A stretch of DNA of 64,000 nt, from positions 1 through 64,000 of the forward strand of contig JAIQDT010002996.1 of assembly GCA_021521415.1 (NCBI GenBank). The letters are read 5' to 3'. The notes beneath the pieces were generated by a model. It had not been told where the DNA came from. It worked only from the letters and a program-made list of their open reading frames with translations, and did no database searches. Positions 1-11,305 of this stretch are shown piece after piece. The DNA is from Bidens hawaiensis. Its lineage: Eukaryota; Streptophyta; Magnoliopsida; Asterales; Asteraceae. The position numbers and the translations under genes are program-made. Positions within the stretch are counted from its first letter, which is position 1, and each line of letters begins with the position of its first letter.

Positions 1-869
1 AAAAAAAAACTAAAGTGCTTTATCCATATATATATATTTAACTTAAATAAGATAATTATTAGTTTTTGGAAGAATTAACAATTTATAGGGGGCAATAGTC
101 GGTGTTAATTTGTACTAAATGGTTTAGTTTAATATTTGATTCAAAGGAGTTATTATTCTTCTTATTTTATGATATTAAGATACTAGTCTATAAGCTTATA
201 TACCATCACTTTTTCCTTATATTCCAATATAAAAAGATGCTAGCATGATACGATTTAGACTTTTAGTACGGATGTATATGAGTCGAGTCGAACTCAGGCT
301 TGTCAAAGCACATATTCAACCTATCAACTAAAAGAGTTCAGTTAGCTATGCGAACCTAATCAACCTTAATATTTGAATCCCAAACGCGGGCTCGATTTAG
401 GCCGACCAAGTTCGAGGTTTTAGTAACCTACTCTTTTCCACGATTATTTAAATACATACTAATTTTGATTAAACTGTAAAGTAACGAAGGATAGCGTGCG
501 ACAAAATCTTTTTACAGCGTTTTTATAATTTAATAAGTGTTTATTAATATTTTTACAGCCTTTTCATAATTTATTAATAAGTATCATTATTATTATTAAT
601 TTCATTAAGATAAAACAGATGCTTACGTGTTGATGCTTCTTCTAAATTGCGGGTCCCAAAACGGGAAGAAAGAATTTGTGGCTGAAACAAGTGGCCGGTA
701 CTTTTTCATTTTTTATTTCAAAATGCTGCCGTTACTTCTAAACCTTATACTTTTATTTATTTTTTTTATATTTTTTACCAATAAACTTCTTTTAATTTTT
801 TTTTCTTAGACTTGAACCTAATACCTTTTGAATCCTTTTAAACTAAAGTGTTTAAAGGTGTGCCTTTGT
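1..869. other. AT-rich intergenic DNA, no gene seen
   Basis: No reading frame with recognisable protein similarity and no splice-bounded exon could be found. The only long frame (627-809) is a phenylalanine/leucine-rich translation of T-rich DNA. Confidence 0.6.
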
Positions 870-1507
870 TAGGGCTGTAAGCGAACGGGACGTTCAACTG
901 TTCGTTTGATGAGAAGTTCGTTTATGTTCGTCCATTTGATAAACGAACCAGGCACAGACAAAAAAATTTGTTCGCTAAACTTAACGGATGAACGTGGACA
1001 AAGCTCACGTTCATTCAATAGTGTTTGTGAACGTGTTTGATATTGTTGTGTATGTTGAAATTCCTTGAAAAATGAAGAATTTGAAGCTTGTTTATCGTGA
1101 AACACTAGACGTTTGTGGATTCTGAACACCAAGACATTATTTTGATATGATTATGTGTTTGGTTACTATGTTAAGTGTTAAGTATTTTTGGATATCATAT
1201 GGTGTAATATTATTCATTAGTGTTTGTATTAAGTATTTTGATATGTTTATTTTTGTTTGTCCATTAACGTTCATTAGTGTCCATTGGTGTTTGTCCATTA
1301 GTGTTCGGTTGTCCATTAATGCCCGTTAGTGTCTGTTTACAACACAAATGAACTGACACGGACAAACTCAGTTCCTTAATAAATGGATGCAAAAATTAAT
1401 TTTCGTTCGGTAGGGTGTTCATGAACTATTCATTTGTCCGAAAACAACTTAACATGTGAACATATGAAAGGTCTCATCCAGTTCGGTTTAGTCTGCTTAT
1501 AGCCCTA
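870..1507. mobile_element. Non-autonomous hAT-like element, 638 bp
   Basis: The ends are inverted: TAGGGCTGTAAGC at 870 and, read on the other strand, TAGGGCTATAAGC at 1507. They are flanked by a near-perfect 8-bp target duplication, GCCTTTGT (862-869) and GCATTTGT (1508-1515), the size typical of hAT transposons. The interior is made of variants of a GTTCGTTTATGTTCGT motif and has no transposase frame. Related motif-rich DNA occurs at 2547-3050 and 5535-5850. Confidence 0.75.
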
Positions 1508-1516
1508 GCATTTGTC

Positions 1517-1580
1517 AATGGACCAACAACCTCATTAGTTAAAAATTATGAATGGACCAACAACCTCATTAGTTAAAAAA
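1517..1580. repeat. 34-bp direct tandem duplication
   Basis: The block beginning AATGGACCAACAACCTCATT starts at 1517 and again at 1551, so the two copies are 34 bp apart. It abuts the right flank of the hAT-like element. The rest of 1581-2546 is AT-rich with no gene seen. At 2300-2450 there is a short stretch with a GGGACCGCCAG motif that also occurs in the foldback element at 35055-35588. Confidence 0.7.
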
Positions 1581-2546
1581 ATTGTATAGAATGTTTAAAT
1601 TATGAATTATCATTTTCAAACAATAAATTTCTAAATTGGAATATTTCCACAACCAATGTCTTTGGGACCATATTTATTAGAACAAAAAAACACAACATTT
1701 ATTAAAACACAAAACATTTAATAAGTTAATATATTTGTTAAAACACAAAACATTATAATTTTAAAGGTGAAATAAATAATAACTTTAAGAAAGAGGAGTG
1801 ACCCATGTAATGCTAGACAACTCATACTCAAGGGGTGCCCTTCTGGTGTTGGCCTACCTCATCACATGGATCCTTTGCTACCAAATCACCCTTACCTAGC
1901 TATTCTTTTTCTTATTCTTGTCTTGTATAAAACATAAATACATGTTAGTATTTAATAAAAAATATTTAATTTTACCTGTAAATATAAAGTATAAAAGTCA
2001 TTATTACTTTAATATTTGTACAATGTACAAACACAATGTTTACTTCTAGTAATGAAAAAGCAGTCCAGAAAAATGTAGTTAAATATGAATTTGACAAACT
2101 ATGATATTTTCTCTCTTTTTCTATTGATCTATTATATTCTTAAGATTCAATATTTACTTATACTGATATTAATAACACGAAAAAACAAATATCAAATGAA
2201 AATGATACCAGTGTTTCATAAATCAAACTTGTTATTGAACGCTCTCTATATTGTTTACTGGTCGGACTGGTTGAATATATGTAATCATTATTAATTCTGA
2301 AACTAACGACGTTAGAATTTTGTTAGTCGGGGATCATTAGGAACAAATACGTTAAAAGTTGGGACCGCCAGCAACCAATTCGTTAGTTGGGACCGGGCAG
2401 TGACCAAAAACGATAGTTGGGCAATAAAAACCAGTTTTCTTTAATTTTAAATTGTTTTTATGTATATTAGTATATTACATGAGTTTAAGTATTATAGTTC
2501 TATGTTTGCTATGTTTATAAGAATAATTGAAGTATTATTTTTGAGG

Positions 2547-3050
2547 CGGGTCTGTAAATGAATCAAACTAACTCGAATAAGTACATGTTTACATTCATTC
2601 ATTTAACTTTAAGAGAATACGAACACTTAATTTGGATAAATATTTTTTGTTCATATTCATTCGTTTAAAAATGAACACGTACGTGTTCAATTATGTTCGC
2701 TCATTTAAAATCTAACAAACAGATGAACATGATTCAACAAAGATAAACGAGCATATATGAGTAAATGCAAACGAATACAAACAAACATAAAGGATACAAC
2801 AAAATAAACACAAACAAACAAATAGAAAATATTAAGCACATGATTCATCCAAAGTTTTATAAAAAACGAACATAAATGAACTATTGAACATAAATGAGCG
2901 AATGAAACGTATGTTCATGTCCGCTCATTTATAAAATGAACACAAACTTTTTTCATGCCCATTCGTTTATTATATAAACAAACATAAACAAAGTTTCCGC
3001 CGCACAATTCACAAACAGTTAACTAAACATTTGATTCATTTACCGACCTA
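2547..3050. mobile_element. Degenerate hAT-like element (GTTCGTTT family)
   Basis: The left end reads GGGTCTGTAAATGAATCAAA and the right end, reverse-complemented, reads AGGTCGGTAAATGAATCAAA, giving imperfect terminal inverted repeats. The interior is dominated by ATGAACATAAACGAA-type motifs like the element at 870-1507. I could not find a matching target duplication, so the boundaries are approximate and the element is probably old. Confidence 0.45.
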
Positions 3051-4980
3051 CTAACTCATAATTCCAAGTTTCAACTATCCAACTCAATGACTCACAACTC
3101 ACAAACATTAATTAACGTGGCATCCATCTCACCATAAATTTCTAAATATTCATAATCTCAAACCGTTTAATCGAGATAAATATTATTTTTTAACCAACCC
3201 ATATTTTAGTTTATCATACTTCAAGATTTTGTTATATAACCATAACAGATGGCAACAACCGGTAAACTCTTGACTTGAAACATTAAATGATTACAACGAT
3301 ATATTTTATTGGAGTGGATTATACTACACTATCAACACAAATATTATATAGATTCGAAGCAATATAATATAACTTTAATTATTATTAATAATTATTCACA
3401 GCTTAATTGTCAGATTCTATATTGATAATGTAAAGTATTCAAATTTTGTTATTATAAATGAAAATTGAAAACTAAAAAAACTCTTATAACATCTCCAAAA
3501 ACCGACCATGATGGATGCACTCAGAGAATCAAAAGTCAATGCAGGATTCATCCATGTGATACAACAGTACTATTGTTTTTTCGGGTTGTACTTTCGAGTT
3601 TCAAGATTTTTAGGTCAGGTTTTTCAAGATTGAGAAATTTAATTTAGAACCAATGCATCGATGCAAATACTCTTTTTAATGAATAAAGAGCTGAAAGTCA
3701 CGGGATCTAGAACCGAAACCTGACCCTAGTCTCTCGAATTCTTCAAGTTCAGGTTCAGGTTTTATCACGTTGGGTTAATTGAGTATTAGTATTCGACCTA
3801 GAAAACTAAAAAAAAAGAATGCTAAAATCATAGCAACATTATCATCATCATTTGTAACGTAAATAAGCAAATAATATACCAGCATAACCCAAAAACACAA
3901 TCCATAGAACTAAAGCAACATTATCATCTTCACTTACAAAATTTGATCGAACAACGCACGTGGAATCGAACAAACTTTAAATCAAATCGTGGAATTAGTA
4001 AAATATATAAAGAAACTATAACTTAGACGTAGAATATAACCATAGAATTTGAGATAGATGGAGTGAATCGCATAGTCTGTGATGGAATACTAAACGATTG
4101 AACGTGCCGCATACTAATAGTATTAAGGTATAAAAACGTAGAACGGGTTTTTTGGGTATACCCAAAAACCCCTAAACGAGTAACTAGTAATCGAACAAAA
4201 TTAGAATGGTTCGGGTTAAGAGTTTCTCGGGTCAGTATTCTCGAGTTGTCAAACAAGTTTTGTGCTTGAAAGCTCCTCAAAATCCTATAAATTAGACATT
4301 TAGACACCTCACACATCAATGCTAGCAACATCAGTACCAAGGACAATCAGGCTTAACAAAGAAAAGCATAACATTATGATCTGTCTTAATTTATCATGTT
4401 CCATAGCTGCTTCAATGGCCAACTGTCATTAATCATAGAAATATTTAGTGACTATAATTGCACAGAACTAAAATGTGGTTGAAAAACTCCACAGAAAGGT
4501 AGCATGATGAAAGCTAGGCTGTAAAAAACCAAAACATAATACAACAAGGACCAGTGGAGAGAAATTTGACCCCATAATTGGCCTATTTGAGTTATGTTTG
4601 CTTATTGTTGGGATTTTTATTAACGTGCCCGTGCTTCGCATACTTGATGATACCATTATTATGTTCATCATTATTTGTGACCGACTTGACTGGACGTTTA
4701 CGCTCTTTTTATGGATATTATCTTTCCCATCAGAGATGTTTACTAGACTAGTTACATAGTACGGGTAGTTAGTGTCAAATTTTGAACTTAACGATATCTT
4801 ACGCATCTCAGAGATGTTTACTAGACTAGTTACATCAGAGATGCTTAACAACTTTGAGCTTAAAGCCAAGGAAAATGGTTTATCAAGCTGATATTGTATT
4901 CAATCATTCACAGTCTAGCAGAAGTTTCAAACTACATAAGTTTTATAACGCGTTAATGAAATAGAATAACCTCCACATAT
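3051..4980. other. Intergenic DNA, no gene recognised
   Basis: The frames at 4023-4346 and 4468-4869 (minus) have no recognisable domain. A 27-bp motif starting CAGAGATGTTTACTAGACTA occurs twice, near 4733 and 4809, separated by about 76 bp. A short CAGGTTCAGGTTT tract near 3750 resembles the GGTTCGGGT-rich elements elsewhere in the window. Confidence 0.5.
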
Positions 4981-4986
4981 GCAAAA

Positions 4987-5433
4987 CTTGAAATTCACAT
5001 GGCAACAGCATTTTCTGCAAGAATGAAAATTAAGACACGTCACACGTGCGAAATTAACATTTTCCTGTAACATTCATGATATGAACTTATGAAGTATACC
5101 TGCATAAAACTGCAACGTTCTCTCCCAATCGATTCATTTTCTGCTATGGCAAAAATAAGCAAGCATAGGGTAACGGCCAACATACGACGCATAGCTGTGT
5201 CTCTGGATATTATTAACCGCCCATTCACTTCAAGCAAACAAAAAGGTTTAAAAACATGTGTGTGTGCATGCTATGATGCTAAACCCTTTATTTCATAAGC
5301 ATATTGTATTTTAGTGCATAGGTGAAATTTACTTATGCAAAAACAACTTACAGTCTGCATGTCCTGTTCCTACATGCATCGCTTGCAGATGCTCAAGTTG
5401 GGAGTTGATATTAAACTTGTCACTAGCCTGCCA
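4987..5433 (-). pseudogene. SF3B5: SF3B5 (SF3b10, spliceosomal SF3b subunit) pseudogene with introns
   Basis: Three blocks on the minus strand match the small SF3b complex subunit of the U2 snRNP, normally about 86-87 aa. Exon 1 (5352-5433) encodes QASDKFNINSQLEHLQAMHV and then GTGHAD, ending at a GTAAG donor. Exon 2 (5100-5227) encodes EWAV, then SYASYVGRYPMLAY, and after a frameshift AIAENESIGRERCSFMQ, ending at a GTATAC donor. Exon 3 starts at 5014 with KMLLPC. Defects are a lost start codon (TGG where ATG is expected), an extra Asn codon after WAVN, one surplus T in the TATTTTTGCC run that breaks the frame, and a divergent tail after MLLPC. Because the introns remain, this is a genomic duplicate, not a retrocopy. 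The family match is from my knowledge of the conserved protein; the low end of exon 3 is approximate. Confidence 0.82.
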
Positions 5434-5534
5434 AACACTCTGATAAGATAACATTGTTTTACAAAACATTTGAAACAAAATGTATTGTTATACATCAATC
5501 TCATCATCCACTTGCGTGTAAACAAACCAAACAT

Positions 5535-6140
5535 TCAGTGAATTGTTCGTGAACCGTTTGGTGGGAAGTTTGCTTATTTAATAAACGAACGACCTTGTGA
5601 AACCAGTTACGTTCATGAACGTGCGTTTATGTTCGTTTATTTGTGTTCGGCCGTTTATGTTCATTCATTTGTGTCCGTACGTTTATGTTCATTTAACCAA
5701 TATAACTATGTAATTTTATAACTTTTAAAAACAAACATGTATGATAAGTAAATAAGAACCCATATATATTATTGTGTAATTAATGTTTTATATTTATTCA
5801 CTTGTGTTCGTTTATGGTTGTTCATATGGGTTCGTTTTGCCATTTGGGTTGAAAATGTTGGGCAGAAAGAAAAAAAAGTTAGTAAAAAATAATTAATTTG
5901 GGCCTAAATTTCTTTGTTTATTATTAATAAATTGATTATTATACATTTGAGATAAACTATATAATGTATTACTTAAAGTTTTAAATAAAAAATAATAATC
6001 TATAAGTTCGTTCGGTTTTTTCGGTTTTAGTTACACGCAAAATCGAAAGTTTGGTTTTTACGAAAACATAAAACAAATCGTTAGTTTTAGTTCCGGTTAA
6101 CTTATTTTTATTTGATTTTTTCCGGTTTCATGCACCCCTA
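5535..6140. repeat. GTTCGTTTATGTTCG-rich repeat remnant
   Basis: 5540-5850 carries the same motif family as 870-1507. The right part ends in a sequence whose reverse complement is TAGGGGTGCATGAAACCGG, resembling hAT-type termini in this window. No matching left end or target duplication was found. Confidence 0.4.
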
Positions 6141-7139
6141 ATCCAAGTACACAAAAAAATCAAACCAAATGGCGGTTTGCGTATCAATGGACTTTAGTAA
6201 ATACATGTTTCTTAGCGTCAAGTTATTAGCCACCGGCGGTCAAACGTAGCAAAATTTAGTAGTAGCAAATACTTGAATTTGTAGTGGTAAGTAGATTGTA
6301 CCTTTTTATCAATAAGATAATCTTCTTTTGATGGTTGCTACCTTTTATGAATGTTCACTTGATTGATCTTTCCCTGCATATATAATGACAAGCGGAAATT
6401 AAGTATAGAAAAACACTGGCGGACCATAATCGATATGGTTCAGGTCTTATAATGAGAATTTTCTAAAACTTACCTCATAGCCCAGTGCGGATCGAACAAG
6501 AACCAAACAGTAGCGTGCAAGTCCTAGTAGACCGGTTTGCACAACTAGCTACAAAATCTACCGGTGGACATAAACATATGTAAGATTTGATATCTAAAAT
6601 AAGGATTACAAATAAAATGTAACGTTTTTCTTTATGTAATAAGAAAGCATGTGACAAACCTGCAATATTGTTCCATTTAACTTTCTTGATTCGCCGTTGT
6701 AAAAGGGAGGCTTACAATATTGCGTCGAGAGCATATACAATTACGTTCGCAAGATGATTAAAATGAGTTATTCGTATAGTTTTCGTGTGTGAAGTTATTT
6801 CATATGGGTTTTGTAGAGGCTCATTGTTGTCACCTAAGGTTTTATGTGTGAAGTTATTCATATATATTTGTTTTCTTAAGATCTTGGCATCTCAACAAAT
6901 ACCTCACTGAATTTATTTTTGAAATATGTATGTGACAAACCTGTAAAATGAAGCAGCAGCAGTAACAACAATTTTAAACTAGCTTGTAGAAATGGAGCTT
7001 CTGAATTTTGGCTTTGTTATGATCTAGATTAAACTTGTCTTTTTCAAGGACTTCCACACTTAGGTTGTAACATGTAATGTGTTTAAAACAAAAGCATTAA
7101 ACAATAATTAAAAAAATCAAATTTTTAACCAAACCTGTT
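6141..7139. other. Intergenic DNA, no gene seen
   Basis: AT-rich with only short frames (such as 6475-6657) that show no domain, and no obvious inverted or tandem repeat. Confidence 0.5.
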
Positions 7140-7890
7140 AGTTATAACTTGTACCATGTTTTTTTTAGACACTTAAATCGAGTCGGCATGCGAAGGATAT
7201 GTCAAGTGTGTCTTTGCCTATGGTCAGGTGAGCTTTGAAAATAAGTTGCACAAGATGTTAAGGGTTATAGGCTATGCATGTAGTCGTTAGTTTATACCAA
7301 CTTGGTCTCCTACACCTATACTAGTGTATCGTCTTGAAAGGTTGTGTCAACTGCTAAATAATACCCACCGAAAAAAGAATTCCTTTCGTGTTTAGATGGT
7401 TTAGAAAATGGATACGTGTTTTGATATGATCATGCAAACTCCTATTTAGATTAATGGTGGTTATCTAAAATCTTGCGGGATAAGTTTAATATTTAAATAT
7501 CATTATCTGTTTATTTTAAATTGTGTTTGATTTGGATATAAAGTCTTACTATATTCCTATTTAATGTTTTCATAATGAAAAAGAAAGAATTATCATTTTG
7601 GGTCTATTTTCTCTTCTTTCAGAGAAGAAAAGTCTTATGACTTCAAATCAGAGGAAGGTCCATGAATTATTTTCTTGGGGGCGACATTGGAACTTAACAC
7701 TAGTTTTAAGGGGGGCGATCGGATTTTCACATACAAATAACACTAAAAAAAAAATTTAGGTGGGCGGGCGCCCCCTTACCCTTAACATAGGTTCGCCCCT
7801 GCTTCAAATCCAAATCAAACACAATTAAAAATAAACAGAGACTGATATTTTAAATGTTAAACTTATCACGCAAAATTTTAGATAACCACT
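7140..7890. repeat. Left part of an inverted-repeat (foldback) element split by a retrotransposon
   Basis: 7340-7560 is inverted relative to 7802-7890 continued by 29187-29365 on the far side of the retrotransposon. For example, ATTAATGGTGGTTATC near 7451 is the reverse complement of GATAACCAC (left of the insertion) plus CATTAAT (right of it). The outer portion (7160-7380) also matches 29990-30240 in direct orientation. The element carries no coding sequence that I recognise. Confidence 0.7.
7649..7801. mobile_element. 153-bp hAT-type MITE
   Basis: It begins CAGAGGAAGGTCC and ends GGTTCGCCCCTG (reverse complement CAGGGGCGAACC). It is flanked by a perfect 8-bp duplication CTTCAAAT at 7641-7648 and 7802-7809. 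It is inserted in the central part of the foldback repeat. Confidence 0.8.
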
Positions 7891-9785
7891 TGTCACGCCC
7901 CTATCTAAGGCCTAGGAGTGCGACCAATAAGTTGGTATCGTGTTTGTAAATAAATCAGAGTTTCATTTATTTGCGGAAGACTTATAAAACTTCAAGGATC
8001 AAAAGTATAATTTATATTTACATTCAAAAGACGGGATTATGAACACCCGTTTAAGTTAACAAAAGATTATATGTTTATAAATACAAACCACCATGTTAAG
8101 TTTACAAAAGAAATCCGAGCCATCGGATTTATATACAAAGCACTTCGATATCCCAAGCACTAAACTTGTTCACCTGCAAAATGTAAGAAAATACGTCAGC
8201 AACGAATGCTGGTGAACATGCTGACGCAAAAATATTTTCTTTTACTTAATTACTCCTCGAGGCTACGCCTGCCTCGGCCCAACGTGGCTTAAGAATAACC
8301 AAGTCAAATAACACATTATAAATACGAGCCTCTACGCTAGGTCACCTCAGCAAACACCGCAGCGTTCGACTTAGTTAAGTACCCGTAAATATACACAACG
8401 GTCGTACTCCCTGCAGGAGAGCATCCTACGACCAAGGGTGGTGCGATCATGCCCATACATCGCATAGTACCACCTATGTAAGGATCCAGACATACGTATA
8501 CCACAGCCTGAGGGCTAGGTTTATACCCTTATTCATAATGGTTTTAGGAACACCAAGTTCCTTGTAAACAATTTCTTAAAGCAAGTTGACTCATTTTAAA
8601 ATAAGTAAAAGTTTGGGGGCGTATTCACCTTGTCTCTTTAGGATCGGCTTCACTCACCGTCCAAGGGTCTTTCCCTTACTTTATCTCGAACCTATAGTTA
8701 CGAGTATAAATATTTGTTAGTCGGATACACGATCCGACTTAAGACCTTTAGTCTTATATCTCAATCCTCGATTGAACCTTTAGTTCAATTTTTATTTACT
8801 TGAAAACCTTTAGTTTAAAAGTAATTTTTAAACCTTTAGTTTATATGAAAACCCGACGTTTCTTCTCTTCCAAGAAACGTAATCTTTTTCTTTTATTATT
8901 TAATAATACTCTTATTCAATAAATAATAATCTCATAACAAAGAATATATACATATATATTTACACACATATATACGTATTCAACAACTATTCAATAATCG
9001 TATTTTCATTCGTTTCTTTGTTATGTTTTTTTTTTTTTTTTATCGAGGTATCGAGTATATCCTCGACTTAAGGCTTAAGCCTTGAATATAATATTAGATT
9101 ATATTAAATTCGATATTACGCCTAACCTTAAGTGGCGTAAAGAAACTCTAGAGACTCGAGCAGTACTCCAACGCCGCTTTACTTTGCTTGACACGCTAAT
9201 CGAGATACGCCAAATCTTCAATACTCGAGGGCACGTATTTCGAGAACAAACGCCATTCTTGGTTAAATGTGGGTGGAGGGTGGCACGCACTTCGAGGAAA
9301 CGTTACACACAAACAAGGGATCGGGGCACGCTTATCGAGGTATTATGGCACGTTTATCGAGGTAAGGCTATAGAGAGAGTAGTGGGAGGTTAGAGCTGAT
9401 TTGGTGTGCATATTTGAAATGCCCATGGTCGCTATTTATAGGCAATTTTTGGAACCCCATCGCGGTACGCGATGGGTCCCTGTATCGCGTACCACGATAT
9501 AGGTCAAATGACGCGGCGGGTAGGTCTGCCACGTGGCAGGCACCGCTCCACGTGGTGACACGTGGCGACAACTGGTGCCACCGTGTGCCACGTGGCACAC
9601 GTGTCACAAATTGTTAGATGCCCCATCGTGATACGCGATGGGGTTCTCTTCTGACTCATCGCGTAGCGCGATGGGTTAGGAAATCAGATTTTTCATTTTT
9701 ATCCCTCCAGTTTGGATTTTGGCAATTTCAGTCCCTAGACTTTGGAAAGTTGACATTTTTGGCCTGAATTTTACGTGATGTTACA
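7891..9785 (-). repeat. 3' LTR of the outer retrotransposon
   Basis: This 1895-bp copy matches 27247-29186 almost throughout, both ending in the inverted termini TGTCACG and CGTGATGTTACA. It includes AT-rich DNA, then a GC-rich stretch near 9450-9660 with repeated CCACGTGGC and ATCGCGTA-type motifs. The open frames inside it recur in the other LTR and look fortuitous. Confidence 0.93.
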
Positions 9786-9798
9786 TCCTCCGCACCTT
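9786..9798 (-). other. Polypurine tract of the outer retrotransposon
   Basis: On the minus strand AAGGTGCGGAGGA lies directly before the LTR start TGTAACATCACG. This is the expected position of the plus-strand primer. Confidence 0.7.
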
Positions 9799-9824
9799 GA
9801 AATAAATCTCGTCCTCGAGATTGA

Positions 9825-11305
9825 TTACGAGAATAAGTGGGGGTATTTGTTCTTCATCTCGGACTCGAGTTCCCATGTATACTCAGGTCCTCTTCGTGAG
9901 TCCCATCTTAGGTGTTGTTTGTTTTTGCAGACATAAACTGTCTGCAAGCTGATTTCATCTGTTTTCATGTCTGCAACTGAAGATGTGGTCTGAAGATCTG
10001 CAAGCTGAAAATATAAGACTGTTTGTTTTTATAAGCTGATACTGTCTGCATAAACTGAAAATATGTAACTGTCAAACTTATCTCACAAGATAGAAGTCAT
10101 TTATTCAAGTTACATAGAAAATATAATAATAAAACCAAGTTTAAAAACACAAATAGTGAAATAAACTCCATGAAATTGGTTTTGGTTGGTGGTGGACGGT
10201 GGTAGTTGACGGTGATGGCGTCCGACAGTGGGTGGTGGTGGTGATGAACGGTTGTGGTGGGTGGTGGACGGTGGTGGTGGCGGTGATGGATGGTGATGGT
10301 GGTGGTGGTGGCGGACGATGAGTAGTGGTGGTGGATGCTGGTAGTGGCGTCGGACGGTGGGTAGTGGCGGTGGATGGTGGTGGACGGTGGCGGCGGGGGT
10401 GGTGGTGGCGGCGTACGGTGGGTGGTGGTGTGAAGACGTTGGTGGGAGCAGTGGATGAGAGGGTGGCTGCAAAGGGAGAAGGGTAATGTTTTTTTGTGAA
10501 GATGTTTTAAGCAAGATTTCCTTGCTTTTCTTTTAAGATGAAAGAAGATAACTTCAGATCTGTTTTAAGAAAAAAAACAAACAGTCTTCAAGGGTAATGT
10601 CTGCGCGCCTGCAGACATTAGCTCCCTTGAAGATGTTTGAAGAAAAAACAAACACCCCCTTACTTTCACAATTTTCAAAGTTCGTATTTTAAGTTTCTTA
10701 GTTTTCGGATCCTCAATTTGAATTGGTCTTTCGATAAATTTTAAGTTTTCGTTAATTTCAACATCTTTTAGGGGCATCGAAAGAGATTCGTCAGCTAGAC
10801 ACTTTCTTAGATTCGAAACATGGAATACGTCGTGTATCCCTTGCATTTCCTCGGGTAGTCGCAAACGGTATGCGACGGTACCAATTCGTTCAAGTACCTC
10901 GAAGGGTCCAACGAATCGAGGACTTAGTTTGCCTATCTTGCCGAATCGAACTACGCCTTTCCATGGCGAGACTTTTAAGAGAACTTTATCACCGACACTA
11001 AACTCTAACAGCTTACGACGGACATCGGCATAACTTTTTTGGCGACCACGTGCGGTCTTAAGTCGTTCGCGGATTTGAAGAACTTTGTCGGTGGTTTCTT
11101 GGACTATTTCGGGTCCAAACAATTGATTATCTCCAATTTCAGACCAGCACACGGGCGTCTTACATTTTCGACCATACAACGCCTCGAATGGTGCGGCTTG
11201 AATGCTCGAGTGATAACTATTGTTATACGAAAATTCCATTAGGGGTAAGTGGTCATCCCAACTTCCACCTAAGTCTATCACACAAGCGCGGAGCATATCT
11301 TCCAA
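9825..11305 (-). pseudogene. Outer element integrase C-terminal half and tail, split by a Harbinger-like insertion
   Basis: The minus-strand frame from 11305 encodes the end of the integrase core and the C-terminal region ([54 protein letters not shown]), then a chromodomain-like tail reaching KIVKV at about 10665. There the element at 9911-10659 intervenes. The last roughly 29 codons (WDSRRGPEYTWELES ... KYPHLFS) resume at 9907 and stop at 9825-9827. This part is out of frame with the upstream pol segment because of a single-base loss near 11355. Before the damage it was the C-terminus of a single pol polyprotein. Confidence 0.88.
9911..10659. mobile_element. PIF/Harbinger-like non-autonomous element, 749 bp
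   Basis: The ends are GGTGTTGTTTG and, inverted, GGGGGTGTTTG, flanked by the 3-bp target duplication TTA (9908-9910 and 10660-10662). Removing it restores continuity of the surrounding pol reading, which confirms the boundaries. Sub-terminal GCAGAC/GTCTGC motifs recur at both ends. The centre (10190-10440) is a GGTGGT-rich simple repeat, whose reverse translation gives a false Pro/His-rich frame. No transposase is present. Confidence 0.82.

Noticed and set aside
5040..5237. Apparent secreted peptide beginning MRRMLAVTLCLLIFA
   Set aside because: The signal-peptide look arises from a frameshift: in the other frame the same DNA encodes the SYASYVGRYPMLAY motif of SF3B5.
9082..9393. 103-codon plus-strand ORF, repeated at 28438-28719
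   Set aside because: Both lie at the same place within the two LTRs of the outer retrotransposon; the duplication explains the apparent conservation and the second copy is truncated by indels.
10110..10514. Proline/histidine-rich minus-strand ORF of 134 codons
   Set aside because: It is a translation of the GGTGGT simple repeat within the Harbinger-like element, with no codon structure of its own.
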